From: Streptomyces asiaticus
GTDB taxonomy: Bacteria > Actinomycetota > Actinomycetes > Streptomycetales > Streptomycetaceae
NCBI RefSeq assembly: GCF_018138715.1
Contig: NZ_JAGSHX010000006.1
Location: 4,030,001 to 4,094,000 of the forward strand
DNA: 64,000 bases
Reading direction: 5' to 3'
The position numbers and the translations under genes were made by a program. The notes under the pieces were generated by a model, which saw only the letters and a list, made by a program, of their open reading frames with translations, had not been told where the DNA came from and made no database searches. Numbering within the stretch: the first letter of the stretch is position 1; every line of letters starts with the position of its first letter. This document shows, piece after piece, positions 28,619 to 37,195 of the stretch.

Positions 28619-28647
28619 AGGACAGCTTGCCACACCGCACAAGAGGG

Positions 28648-28811
28648 CAAACCGCTACCCCACAGTTGGCCCATGCCCACACCCGCACCCGCACCCACAC
28701 CCGCACCCACCCGTCATCCGGCCCATGACGCGCTGCAAACCGCTACCCCACAATTGGCCCATGCCCACATCCGCACCCTCACCCGCCCGCCATCCGGCCC
28801 ATGACGCGCTG
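28648..28811. repeat. Tandem duplication (88 and 76 bp) over the start of the HD gene
   Basis: Copy 1 (28648-28735) and copy 2 (28736-28811) both run from caaaccgctacccca to catgacgcgctg. They differ by two substitutions and a 12-bp difference in the cacccg hexamer tract. Each has its own ATG (28673 and 28761). Because the copies are 88 bp apart, the upstream ATG reads out of frame and stops at a TGA near 28803. Confidence 0.9.
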
Positions 28812-29438
28812 CTCACCCGCTGGACGGACCTCCTCACCAGCGCCCGCGACGCCACGGCCCCGTCCCCCGTTCCCTACGGCGAAGACCTCCTGACCCGCTG
28901 GGCCGAGCCCCAGCGCCGCTACCACACCACCGATCACCTGCTCGCGGTCCTGGACCGGGTGGACGAGCTGCTCCCCCACGTCCAGGCCCCCGACCCCGCC
29001 GCGATCCGCCTCGCCGCCTGGTTCCACGACGCCGTCTACCTCCCCGACCGCTCCACCAACGAGGAACGCAGCGCCCGCCTCGCCGAACGCGCCCTCCCGG
29101 AAGCCGGCGTCCCGGACCCCCGCGTGGCCGAAACCGTCCGCCTGGTCCTCGTCACCGCCGACCACGACCCCGCCGAGGGCGACACCAACGGCGAGGTCCT
29201 CTGCGACGCCGACCTCGCCGTCCTGGCGGGCTCCCCCGAGGACTACGGCGCCTATGCGGCGGCGGTCCGCGAGGAGTACGGATTCGTCCCCGACGACACC
29301 TTCCGCGAGGGCCGGGCGAACGTCCTCCGCCATCTGCTGGGGCTGTCCCGCCTCTTCCGCACGCCCATCGGCAACGACCGCTGGGAGGCCGCCGCCCGCC
29401 ACAACATGGCCACTGAGCTGGAGCTGCTCGGTGCGTAA
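28761..29438 (+). CDS. HD-domain metal-dependent phosphohydrolase-like protein
   Basis: 225 residues of the actinobacterial HD-like family often annotated as predicted metal-dependent HD superfamily phosphohydrolase. Key segments are RRYHTTDHL (first His), AAWFHDAVY (HD pair at about 89-90) and LVLVTADHDP with a second acidic/His pair. The substrate is unknown. ATG 28761 lies in the second copy of a tandem duplication; the upstream copy carries a decoy ATG in another frame. No clear ribosome binding site precedes either. Confidence 0.75.
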   Translation: MPTSAPSPARHPAHDALLTRWTDLLTSARDATAPSPVPYGEDLLTRWAEPQRRYHTTDHLLAVLDRVDELLPHVQAPDPAAIRLAAWFHDAVYLPDRSTNEERSARLAERALPEAGVPDPRVAETVRLVLVTADHDPAEGDTNGEVLCDADLAVLAGSPEDYGAYAAAVREEYGFVPDDTFREGRANVLRHLLGLSRLFRTPIGNDRWEAAARHNMATELELLGA

Positions 29439-29495
29439 CATGTGCCGTTCGCGGCTCTAAAGTTGACGGTCCATCCGCGCTCGCCAGGGGGCAGC

Positions 29496-29870
29496 ATGGA
29501 CGACAACGCAGTACACCTCGATGACCAGGCACTCCCCTTCTGGGTCGAGGTGACCGAGGACGGCGACGACGACTCGATGGGCATCCTCGGAGGAGGCAAC
29601 CCCGAACTGCGCATGGTCCCGCTCGGCCCACTGCGCAAGAACCTCGCCGCGACCGTCGACGCCCTCCAGCAGGTCTTCGCCGACGTCGCCGCCCGCGGCG
29701 GCACCCTCCCGCTCGCGGAGGCCCAGCTGTCCTTCCAGGTCAAGTCATCCCCAGAGGACAACTGGCTGCGATCGCTCAGCATCTCGACAGATCAGTACCG
29801 GATGTCGCAGATCGCCTTGCCGAGCTGGGGTTCGAGATACCTGACCCCCTGCCCGCCTCTGAACTCGTAA
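29496..29870 (+). CDS. Truncated trypco (CU044_2847)-like protein
   Basis: 124 residues as read. The part up to about residue 85 (LPFWVEVTE ... LGPLRKNLAATVDALQQVFA ... LPLAEAQLSFQVK) resembles the trypsin-co-occurring trypco/CU044_2847 domain, a small acidic partner in actinobacterial conflict systems. After FQVK the expected beta-strand end of the domain is missing, and the reading frame runs out of frame through DNA that, in frame +2, encodes a wHTH repeat. The ATG follows a CAGGGGG ribosome site. I interpret this as a deletion that fused the remnants of two genes; expression and function are doubtful. Confidence 0.5.
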   Translation: MDDNAVHLDDQALPFWVEVTEDGDDDSMGILGGGNPELRMVPLGPLRKNLAATVDALQQVFADVAARGGTLPLAEAQLSFQVKSSPEDNWLRSLSISTDQYRMSQIALPSWGSRYLTPCPPLNS

Positions 29871-30155
29871 CTCAAAAAGATGCACAGCTGTTCAAGCGCG
29901 GGTACCGAATTCCATCGGACTGGCCTGCCGAAAACAGACCAGTCGATGTTTGAGACTGAGCAGCTACTCGCTGACGTACTCAATCCGAAGACCGCGATGA
30001 CGATCGAATCCGCCCGCAGCGACCACCGTATCGGCCCTATTTCCCTGCCAGCTCTCGCCTCAGTCGCGATGCGCCACCGGACAACCTTCCGCGAGGCGGC
30101 CGAGCTCGCCGCACGGCTCGGCATGTCCCACGAGGCGGAGGACTGGTTCGAGTAA
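29750..30155 (+). pseudogene. Frameshifted remnant of a wHTH-repeat protein
   Basis: From about 29750 to the TGA at 29951-29953 one frame reads QLAAIAQHLDRSVPDVADRL then AELGFEIPDPLPASELV and FKRGYRIPSDWPAENRPVDV. This is the helix-turn-helix repeat pattern (rP..dVA.RLa.LGf.vPdp) of large actinobacterial wHTH proteins. The next frame continues from 29946 to 30155 with ISLPALASVAMRHRTTFREA and AELAARLGMSHEAEDWFE, which resembles the C-terminal repeat of the same proteins. There is no start codon for the first part and a frameshift near 29950, so it is a decayed gene. Confidence 0.5.
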
Positions 30156-30165
30156 GACGCCTGCG

Positions 30166-30390
30166 TCAGACCTCAGGGAACTCACCGCGTATGAGAGCGG
30201 ACACGAACGACGACCAGCCCTCCGCGGGGAAAGTCAGCGTCGGTCCGTGCGGGTTCTTGGAGTCGCGGACCGGGATGGTGTCGTGGGTCTGGGCGAAGGT
30301 GCGGGAGAACTCGACGCACTGGCCGCCGCTGCCGTCGCTGTAAGAAGACCTGTCCCATTGGGCAGCCGTGAGATCCAAGTCGGCGCTCAT
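30166..30390 (-). CDS. DUF397 protein
   Basis: 74 residues, the DUF397 family: LDLTAAQWDRSSYSDGSGGQ, VEFSRTF, IPVRDSKNPHGPTLTF and W..FVSAL. In Streptomyces these small proteins are encoded directly after an XRE regulator with a DUF5753 domain and act with it as a regulatory pair (in the BldB/AbaA-like and WhiJ systems); direct biochemical data are few. Its ATG overlaps the XRE stop (ATGA), implying coupled expression. Confidence 0.88.
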   Translation of the reverse strand: MSADLDLTAAQWDRSSYSDGSGGQCVEFSRTFAQTHDTIPVRDSKNPHGPTLTFPAEGWSSFVSALIRGEFPEV

Positions 30391-31217
30391 TCGCGGTACT
30401 CCTTCGACACGGTCTTGATCAGGCTCAGTGATCGATCCGGGGACAGCGCATGCGCCCTGAGCAGATCATAGTCATCCAGGGCACTGGCGACCGTCCGTGC
30501 GGAGTCGTGCATCCTGCCGCCCACCCGGGTCTCGGTGTAAAGCACCGTGGGGGCATCCGTGAAGCGCAACAAGGTGAAGGGCTTCGCGTGTGCGGCGGGA
30601 GCTCCTGCCGAGAACGGCATGACCTGAAGCTTGACGTGTGGTGACTCCGCCGCCGTCAACAGGTACTCAAGCTGCCCGGTCATGACGTCGGCGCCGCCAA
30701 CCACCGTTCGCAGGCACGCTTCGTGCAGGATGACCCAGAGGAGCGGCGGAGCCTCCAGCTCGAATACCGCGCGTCGGCTCAGACGTGCCGCGACCTTGCC
30801 CTCGATCACCTCGGCTTCTTCCCGCGGATGGGATGACCGGAAGATGGCCCCTGCGTAGTCCTTCGTCTGAAGGATGCCGATCACGAGGTTCGCCGAATAA
30901 TCGAGCACCCGTGACGCCTTGCGTTCCAGGTTGAGATACGGGGTGAACCACGAGGGATGGTCGCCCTCATCGATCCGCCGAAGCATGCCCGCGAACAACT
31001 CTCCCGTGCCGAACGCGATATCGCAGCCCTTCGCGAACTTGTCGCTGGGTCTGGGCAGAAGCTTCCCGGCCTCCACCCTGCTGACGTACGCCTCCGAGTA
31101 GCCGGCCGCCTGGCCCAGGCGCTTCTGCGTGAGCTTGCGGGCGAGACGGACCTGTTTGACGTCACGACCGAAGCGCTGGAGCGGGTTCAAGTGAGCTGGT
31201 GGGGTGGTCTCGTCCAA
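30387..31217 (-). CDS. XRE-family regulator with DUF5753 domain
   Basis: 276 residues. An N-terminal helix-turn-helix (RLARKLTQKRLGQAAGYSEA ... YVSRVEAGKLLP at about 24-55) is followed by the DUF5753 C-terminal domain (YLNLERKASRVLDYSANLVI and LQTKDYA, then LLWVILHEACLRTVVGG). It is a WhiJ-like regulator paired with the DUF397 gene. The start is a TTG (31217) with AGAGG about eight bases upstream. The divergent small gene at 31390, now broken by an intron, is a typical companion of such pairs. Confidence 0.88.
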   Translation of the reverse strand: MDETTPPAHLNPLQRFGRDVKQVRLARKLTQKRLGQAAGYSEAYVSRVEAGKLLPRPSDKFAKGCDIAFGTGELFAGMLRRIDEGDHPSWFTPYLNLERKASRVLDYSANLVIGILQTKDYAGAIFRSSHPREEAEVIEGKVAARLSRRAVFELEAPPLLWVILHEACLRTVVGGADVMTGQLEYLLTAAESPHVKLQVMPFSAGAPAAHAKPFTLLRFTDAPTVLYTETRVGGRMHDSARTVASALDDYDLLRAHALSPDRSLSLIKTVSKEYRE

Positions 31218-31433
31218 TGCTGTGACCTCTCGCTATGTGATCAGGGCCAGCATCGCGGCAGGTCACGGACTTGCGCGCAGCCGTTCAATGCGTCTCATTC
31301 TCTCGGCATCCGCGTTACCCGCGTGACCAATTGACTACACGCGGTGCCCATCCTGGCGTCGCCGGAAACAGCTGAGTGGAGCTGATGACATGAACGGTCT
31401 ACGCCTCTTGCCATGGTCCAGCCCGGAGGGGTC

Positions 31434-31504
31434 GAGTAGCCGAGGGGAGTCGCACCCCTCGGCTCTCACGGAACCGTGCGTAACAGTCTCCCGTTACACG
31501 GCTC
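31434..31504 (-). ncRNA. Group II intron domains V and VI
   Basis: Domain V is 31471-31504. An 8-bp lower helix (GAGCCGUG with CACGGUUC), a 2-nt CG bulge and a 6-bp upper helix closed by a GAGA tetraloop give the standard 34 nt. Domain VI follows, with arms GAG-CCGAGGGG and CCCCUCGG-CUA-CUC, the bulged A being the likely branch point. These are the catalytic core and branching domains. Confidence 0.85.
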
Positions 31505-31519
31505 TTATCGTTCTGATCG

Positions 31520-32779
31520 TCAGGTCGATACGGCCACGGTGGTGCAGTGCCAGTGCGCGAACATTCGGGGGTATCGCCGGGCGATCTCCTGCATCTTCGC
31601 GATGGCTGTCCGCCGGGCCGAGAGCCGTTTGTATTTCTTGCGGATCCAGCGCACCAGGTAGGCGTTGATGCGCATCAAGAGCGGATACATCTCCCAGGGC
31701 CGGAAACGGCCGTAGTAGTTGATCCAGCCCGCGACGACGGGGTTCATCCGACGTGCGAGCTCGGCGAAGGACAGGTCGGAGCGACGATGCAGGCGCCAGG
31801 AACGGACCTCGCGGCTCATCTTCTTCAGGGCCTCTTTACTGACCGCCGGTTCGAACGACAGGAACTGACTGCCATGTCGGTCCCGGTTGCGTCTGGCGCG
31901 GAAGGTGTACCCCAGGAACGTGAACGCGGTGTCCTCGAAGGCGCGTTTGCGTTTGCCGTCCTTGCAGTACACGATCCGGGTCTTGGCCGGATGCAGTCGC
32001 AGTCCAACCTCGGCCATCCTGTCCGTGAGCGCGGCCAGCACGTGGCGGGCCTGGCGCTCGGAGACGCAGTGCAGCACCGCGTCATCCGCATACCGCTCGA
32101 ACCAGACGGCCGGGAACTCCCGTGCCATCCAGGTGTCGAACGCGTAGTGCAGGAACAGGTTTGCCAGCACGGGAGATACCGGGGCTCCTTGCGGGGTTCC
32201 CCTCTCCCGCTCCAGCAGGGATCCGTCGGGCATGACGAGCGGGGCACCGAGCCACCGCCGCACGTACAACTTCACCCAGACGGCGTCGGTGTGCGCTTCC
32301 ACCGCCTTGACCAGCAGGTCCCAGGGCACGCTGTCGAAGAACCTGGCGATGTCGAGTTCCACCACCCAGTCCCGCTTCCAGCAGCGTTTCCGGCACCTTT
32401 CCACTGCATCCAAGGCAGACCGTCCGGGCCGGTATCCGAAACTGTCCGGGTGGAAAACGGGCTCCACCCTACGCATCAGATGCCGGGCCACCACGGTCTG
32501 TGCCACCCGGTCGGCGACAGCGGGAATGCCGAGCATCCTCGTGCCACCGCCGTGCGGTTTGGGAATAGCCACCGCCCGCACCGGAGGCGGAAAGTACGAG
32601 CCCGACGACATCCGGTTCCAGATCTTGTACAGATTGTTCTTCAGACCCTTTTCGAAGTCATCGATTCCCTGCCCATCCACCCCCGGCGCACCCTTATTCG
32701 CTCTGACTTCCTCCCACGCCTCCTTGACTTCCCACTTCGAAATTTCAAATGGCTTGACCTGTGACTTCAACTGGCCCAT
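31520..32779 (-). CDS. Group II intron reverse transcriptase/maturase
   Basis: 419 residues. Reverse-transcriptase motifs are present: AIPKPHGGGTRMLGIPAVAD, FGYRPGRSALDAV, ELDIARFFDSVPWD, GTPQGAPVSPVLANLFLH and the catalytic YADD in FERYADDAVLHC near 235. The maturase (X) domain has MNPVVAGWINYYGRFRPW. No HNH/endonuclease domain follows, so mobility would rely on reverse splicing without second-strand cleavage by the protein. ATG 32779 has GGAGGAG upstream. The gene looks intact, so the intron may still be active. Confidence 0.92.
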   Translation of the reverse strand: MGQLKSQVKPFEISKWEVKEAWEEVRANKGAPGVDGQGIDDFEKGLKNNLYKIWNRMSSGSYFPPPVRAVAIPKPHGGGTRMLGIPAVADRVAQTVVARHLMRRVEPVFHPDSFGYRPGRSALDAVERCRKRCWKRDWVVELDIARFFDSVPWDLLVKAVEAHTDAVWVKLYVRRWLGAPLVMPDGSLLERERGTPQGAPVSPVLANLFLHYAFDTWMAREFPAVWFERYADDAVLHCVSERQARHVLAALTDRMAEVGLRLHPAKTRIVYCKDGKRKRAFEDTAFTFLGYTFRARRNRDRHGSQFLSFEPAVSKEALKKMSREVRSWRLHRRSDLSFAELARRMNPVVAGWINYYGRFRPWEMYPLLMRINAYLVRWIRKKYKRLSARRTAIAKMQEIARRYPRMFAHWHCTTVAVST

Positions 32780-33362
32780 CGAACTCCTCCCGGAGATCCT
32801 CCGGTTGATGCGATCAACACAGTCACGAACGACCCGGCCCCTTCGCTCCACCCCCGCTACAGGGGCTTCACCACTACTACGAGCCGGTCCGCCGGCACGC
32901 CCCGCCTCGGTACTCGACCCCTCACAGTTTCTGCTGCTTGGGGCACTCCCTCTCACCCGCCAAGGCACGGCGGGCAGTATCGAGGCGTGCCTTCTCCTGT
33001 TCCATGCGGAAGCCGCAGACCGGATTCACGTCGCCTCCATGCCGGACATCGCCTGGCCAATAGACGGGCACCCGCCAGACCCATCCCGGAGTTGGCTTTA
33101 AACCCCGGTTTTGATGTCGTCTTGTAGCATTTCGACACGTCAGCAGCGATTCACTTGCGTTCGTCTTCCCGGTCCCTACCTGACGCCTCTCGGGCGCCTT
33201 TTCCTCATCGCTCACCACAACGGTCTTCAGCCAATGCAGCATGAGGCGGTTTGAAGCCTCCCCCCGCAGGGCGACTCCGAAGGGCCAAAACCTTCATCTC
33301 CCGCACAGCACCACTTCCAGAAGCTGCCCTACAACCAACTCCCTTTCATGTTCAGGACACAC
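32780..33362 (-). other. 5' structural part of the group II intron (domains I-IV)
   Basis: These 580 bases carry no other gene. They correspond to the ribozyme domains before the maturase. A GAACGCAAGTGAAT-like segment (around 33150) resembles the conserved domain I core, and the candidate EBS1 is at 33094-33099. Confidence 0.7.
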
Positions 33363-33632
33363 AAAGCCCTGCTATCTGGCGACGGACAACGGCAACAGCC
33401 GATTGAGCCGGAAGGCAGACGAGGTCGAGGCTCTCCAACTCGCCATGGGCGTCCAACTGCTCGCCCATGCCCGCGCTCTGCTCGACGAGGACAAGGCGAC
33501 AAGTGGTGGACTCCGCTTTCTGGCCCGGCGGCTGGTTGAGGCGCTGACAGACGCATTGCGCGTCGTCGAGAGCAGGGGTGGACGGCTCCTTGTCCGTGGC
33601 GAGCAGGGCGCCGACGAGCGGAACCGAGCCGA

Positions 33633-35099
33633 TCAGCGACGGTAGTCATGGGGTCGGTTGGTGTACCTGTGGCCGGTGGGGGCGGTCCAGGTGGTGGTGC
33701 CGGTTCGGGAGTCGCGCTTCACCGCCCAGCCGGGGTGGTGGGTCTTCATCCGGTGGTGGCGTCTGCACAGAGCCCCGAGGTTCTCCGGGACCGTCTGGCC
33801 GCCCGCCGCCCGGTCGTGGTGGTTGAACGGCTCGACATGGTCCAGGTCGCAACGGTGGGCGGGCATGCGGCAGGTCGGGAAGGTGCAGTAGGCGTCGCGG
33901 GCGATGACATGCCGCTCGGTTTCGGCGGTGGGTTTGTAGGTGGTGGGGTCGGTCTTGATCAGCATCCCGGTCTTCGGCTCGATGATCAGGCGGTGCCAGA
34001 CCGTGCCCTTGGCGAAGGCGATCCTTCGGGCCTGCCCTGCGGTGATCGGGCCGTAGCCCTTGAGCTGGGCCGGGTCGTCGCTGTCCCCCATCAGGACGTC
34101 CAAGGGGACGGTGACCTGGACGACTGCCGCCGAGCGGCCACCTGTGGTCGGCCCACTTGTGATCGGACCACTTGTGATCGGACCGCCCAGGCCCGACCTG
34201 CCCGGGGCCGGCCTGCTCGGGGCCGACCCGCTCGGGGTTGGCTCGCCCAGGACCGGTTCACCTGAAGCCCGCACACCTGAAGTCGCCACACCCGGGTCGG
34301 TGCGGTTGAGCACCAGGTCGACCAGGGCGTCCACCCGCTTCTGCTCCAGGGTGCGGCCCTCGTCGGGCAGGGTGGCGGCGTGGGCGTCGACGGCGGCGTT
34401 CATGGCCGCGGCCTGCTCGGCCGGGAGGGTGGCGCCCCAGAGCGCCATGCCGTCGTCCTTCGGATAGTGGACCATCTGCCGCTCGCGCTTACGGGCCTGG
34501 TGGCGCTGCTCGGCGCCGTGCGGATCGGCTCGTAGGATCTCGCGGGCCAGAGCGCGGCGGGTCTGGCCGGTGGCCATGCCTGGCATCTTCTCCACCAAGG
34601 CGGCCTCGACCTGTCCCGCCACCTCGGGGTCCAGGACTGCGCATGCCTCGGTGACGGCTACTGCCTGCATGTAGCAGATCTCTCCGCGCTCCAGCATCCC
34701 CAGCGTGGTGGGGTAGTGCCGGTCGAGCTCGCGGGCTACCTCCAGACGCTTTGCGGCCGTCGTGCCGGACAGCTTCAGCGCACAGGCCACTTCCTCGCAG
34801 GTGAAGTTCCAGGCGGCCTCCGCGTCGCGATCCCGTACGGCCGCCGGTAGCTCCGCCTCGGCGTCCGCTTCCAACGCGGCCAGGATCTGGGCCTGGTGTG
34901 CCTGGATCCACCCCGTATGACGCTCCAGGGCTTTTAGTGCGTCGATCCGGCCAGTGCGGGACAGCTTCTCCGCGTCCAGGACCGGCAGTACGGCCGCGGT
35001 CTCCGGCCCCGGAGCCGCTGTGGCCAGATACGCGGCCCATTCGTCCGGCGTGCCCGGGCCGTTCAGTTCGCTGGTCGTCTCCTCCGTCACGTCGATCAC
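33633..35099 (-). CDS. DUF222/13E12-type HNH endonuclease protein
   Basis: 488 residues. The N-terminal DUF222 (13E12-repeat) region includes LDAEKLSRTGRIDALKALER and AAKRLEVARELDRHYPTTL. A C-terminal HNH nuclease motif reads CDLDHVEPFNHHDRA ... NLGALCRRHHRMKTH near residues 425-455. Such proteins are common in actinobacterial accessory DNA; their biological role is unknown. A SGPITSGPTTSG-type linker (about 300-335) separates the two parts. GTG 35099 is preceded by GAGGAG at about ten bases; ATG 35117 upstream is the alternative. Confidence 0.82.
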   Translation of the reverse strand: MIDVTEETTSELNGPGTPDEWAAYLATAAPGPETAAVLPVLDAEKLSRTGRIDALKALERHTGWIQAHQAQILAALEADAEAELPAAVRDRDAEAAWNFTCEEVACALKLSGTTAAKRLEVARELDRHYPTTLGMLERGEICYMQAVAVTEACAVLDPEVAGQVEAALVEKMPGMATGQTRRALAREILRADPHGAEQRHQARKRERQMVHYPKDDGMALWGATLPAEQAAAMNAAVDAHAATLPDEGRTLEQKRVDALVDLVLNRTDPGVATSGVRASGEPVLGEPTPSGSAPSRPAPGRSGLGGPITSGPITSGPTTGGRSAAVVQVTVPLDVLMGDSDDPAQLKGYGPITAGQARRIAFAKGTVWHRLIIEPKTGMLIKTDPTTYKPTAETERHVIARDAYCTFPTCRMPAHRCDLDHVEPFNHHDRAAGGQTVPENLGALCRRHHRMKTHHPGWAVKRDSRTGTTTWTAPTGHRYTNRPHDYRR

Positions 35100-35278
35100 C
35101 CCCCGTGATCTCCTCAACCCGCCTCCCCCAGCGGGTTCACATCTCCATCCTTCCTCACTCAGCGTGACGACACCAGGTCACAACCGCCAGTCCACACCAT
35201 CGAGTGAACGTTCGAGAAGCGCACACCCCGATGTTCCGCGCAGGAATGCCGACCTCGTTCCACGACGTTGAGCCTGGC

Positions 35279-36562
35279 ATGCCCTCCTCCTCCCCAGCGG
35301 ATTCCGCTCGCTCCCGCATGCCCCTGGCGGTCTACGTCCTCGGGCTGTCCGTGTTCGCCCTCGGTACCTCCGAGTTCATGCTGTCCGGGCTGCTGCAACC
35401 CGTCGCGCGGGACATGGGGGTGTCGATCCCCACCGCCGGGCTGCTGATATCGGCCTTTGCGATCGGGATGGTGGTCGGGGCGCCTGTACTGGCGGCGGCC
35501 ACGTTGCGGTTGCCGCGGCGGACGACGCTGATGGCGCTGCTTGCGGTGTTCGGGCTCGGGCAGATCGCGGGGGCGGTGGCGCCGTCGTACGGGGTGCTGT
35601 TCGCGTCCCGGGTGGTGAGCGCGCTGGCGTGCGCCGGGTTCTGGGCCGTGGGCGCCGCGGTGGCGGTGTCGCTGGTGCCGGTGAACGCGCGGGCCAAGGC
35701 GATGGCGGTGATGGTCGGCGGGCTGAGCATCGCGAACATCGCCGGGGTACCGGCCGGGGCGTTCCTCGGGCAGCACGCGGGGTGGCGGGCCGCCTTCTGG
35801 GCGGTGGCCGGGCTGTCGGTGGTCGGGCTGGTCGGGGTCGTCGCGCTCGTACCGCGTACGGAGGTGCCGACCGGGGACGACCAGCCGCGGCTGCGGGCCG
35901 AGTTGCGCATCTACCGCGACCGGCAGGTGTGGCTGGCGCTGGCCGCCACCGCGCTGAGCGGTGGCGCGGTCTTCTGCCTGTTCTCCTACCTCGGGCCGCT
36001 GCTGACGGACGTGGCGGGGCTGGACGAGGGCTGGGTGCCGACCGTGCTGGCGCTGTTCGGGGTCGGCGCGCTGCTGGGTACGGTGATCGGCGGGCGGATC
36101 GCGGACGCGCATCTGTTCGGCACGATGTTCTGGGGCATCGTCGCCTCGACGGTCGTGCTGAGCGCGCTGGCGCTGACCGCGCACAGCGCGGTCGCGGCGG
36201 TGACCTTGGCGCTGATGCTCGGCTTCACCGCCTTCTTCACCGCGCCCGCGCTCAACGCCCGGATGTTCAACCTCGCCAACGCCGCGCCCACGCTCGCGGG
36301 CGCAACGAACACCTCAGCCTTCAACATCGGCAACACCGTGGGCCCGTGGCTCGGCGGCCTCGTCATCGACGCGGGCTGGGGCTACCCGGCCGTGGCCTGG
36401 ACGGGCGCGGCCCTCGCCGGTACGGGCGCGGCGACGACGGCCGCCGCGATGCGGGTGCACCGGGCGGAGGGCGCGTCCCGCGTCATCGCCACATCGGCCT
36501 CCTCGGCGGGCAGGGAAGCGGCCCACGACCTGGCCGCTGACCCGTCGCGCACCACGCGCTGA
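35279..36562 (+). CDS. Cmx/CmlR-like MFS drug exporter
   Basis: About 427 residues, 12 membrane helices. The N-terminal LAVYVLGLSVFALGTSEFML and GLLISAFAIGMVVGAPVLAA are close to the Cmx/CmrA/CmlR chloramphenicol-efflux branch of the DHA1 family; the actual drug is not shown. The motif A-like and antiporter segments (RVVSALACAGFWAVGAAVAV) are intact. The start is uncertain: ATGs at 35231, 35246 and 35279 and GTG 35204 are in frame and none has a good ribosome site. Confidence 0.8.
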   Translation: MPSSSPADSARSRMPLAVYVLGLSVFALGTSEFMLSGLLQPVARDMGVSIPTAGLLISAFAIGMVVGAPVLAAATLRLPRRTTLMALLAVFGLGQIAGAVAPSYGVLFASRVVSALACAGFWAVGAAVAVSLVPVNARAKAMAVMVGGLSIANIAGVPAGAFLGQHAGWRAAFWAVAGLSVVGLVGVVALVPRTEVPTGDDQPRLRAELRIYRDRQVWLALAATALSGGAVFCLFSYLGPLLTDVAGLDEGWVPTVLALFGVGALLGTVIGGRIADAHLFGTMFWGIVASTVVLSALALTAHSAVAAVTLALMLGFTAFFTAPALNARMFNLANAAPTLAGATNTSAFNIGNTVGPWLGGLVIDAGWGYPAVAWTGAALAGTGAATTAAAMRVHRAEGASRVIATSASSAGREAAHDLAADPSRTTR

Positions 36563-36922
36563 ACAGGCGCCCGCCTCGCTGCGCGGGCTGCGGCAACACC
36601 GCCCGCACACGCCCGCACACGCCCGCACACGCCTGCACACGCCCGCACACGCTCGTGGGCACGAGCGGCGGCGCGGCACCGCGCGCGGCGAGGGCGCGGA
36701 CCCGCGCGCGGACCCGCGCGCGACGAGGGCGCGGCGAGGGCGCCGTGCGGCCGGTCGGAGAGCGGCAGAGCGGCGAGGCGGCAGAGCAGCGAGGCGGCAG
36801 AGCGGCAGAGCAGCCGGTCGGCAGAGCGGCAAGGCGGCAGAGCGGCAAGGCGGCAGAGCGGCAAGGCGGCAGAGCGGCAAGGCGGCAGAGCGGCAAGGCG
36901 GCCGCGGGCCCGCCCATTCCGG
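36563..36922. repeat. Repeat-filled gap: cgcccgcaca tract and 16-bp minisatellite
   Basis: No gene. At about 36599-36655 is a run of 10-bp units (cacgcccgca). From 36831 there are at least four exact copies of the 16-bp unit aaggcggcagagcggc (36831, 36847, 36863, 36879), with partial copies on both sides from about 36770 to 36902. Confidence 0.85.
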
Positions 36923-37195
36923 TCAGTCGGCGCCCGCGGCCCGCTTGGGTCGGCGGAGGCCCGCGGCCTTGAGGCGGCGGAGGAGTTCCTTGCTGCCGAC
37001 CTCCTCCGCACCCGCCCGTACCGCCTTCGCGTACAGCTCGCTCGGCACGTCGTAGTGGTCGCGGTCGAAGCCTCGGCGCGGGGCGCCGATGCGGGCGGCG
37101 AAGGCGTGGAGTTCGGCGTAGGAGGCATCGCTGACGAGGTGGGACCACAGGCGGCCGTGGCCCGGCCACGCGGGCGGGTCGATCAGGACGGCCAT
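36923..37195 (-). CDS. DUF4031 small protein
   Basis: 90 residues of the actinobacterial DUF4031 family: MAVLIDPPAWPGHGRLWSHL ... VSDASYAELHAFA, then PRRGFDRDHYDVP. No function is known. Its ATG overlaps the stop of the upstream 123-residue gene (ATGA), so they form a coupled pair. Confidence 0.85.
   Translation of the reverse strand: MAVLIDPPAWPGHGRLWSHLVSDASYAELHAFAARIGAPRRGFDRDHYDVPSELYAKAVRAGAEEVGSKELLRRLKAAGLRRPKRAAGAD

Larger units (their letters stand above)
31431..33362 (-). mobile_element. Group II intron (1932 bp), antisense to its host gene
   Basis: On the minus strand the element begins GTGTG (the GUGYG 5' consensus) at 33362 and ends ...CTACTCGAC at 31431. It carries an intron-encoded reverse transcriptase, a canonical 34-nt domain V and a domain VI hairpin with bulged A. 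The exon bases just before the 5' end are GGCTTT, and AAAGCC occurs in the intron at 33094-33099, about 265 nt inside, a suitable place for EBS1 pairing with IBS1. Excision restores the host reading frame exactly and no target duplication is present. Confidence 0.88.
31390..33645 (+). pseudogene. Small PW-PEGKPCYL protein gene split by a group II intron
   Basis: Exon 1 is 31390-31430 and exon 2 is 33363-33645. Joining them gives an uninterrupted 107-codon frame beginning MNGLRLLPWSSPEG-KPCYL and continuing through VEALQLAMGVQLLAHARALL to the end, with the junction falling inside a Gly codon (GG|A). The product resembles a family of small Streptomyces proteins of unknown function encoded divergently from XRE/DUF397 pairs. 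The intron lies on the opposite strand, so it cannot be spliced from this gene's mRNA and the gene is inactivated. The 3' end overlaps the convergent HNH gene by 13 bp. Confidence 0.8.

Noticed and set aside
33294..33306. GTGCG at 33306 (minus strand) as intron 5' end
   Set aside because: GTGTG at 33362 also fits GUGYG, restores the host frame exactly and is supported by the GGCTTT/AAAGCC pairing.
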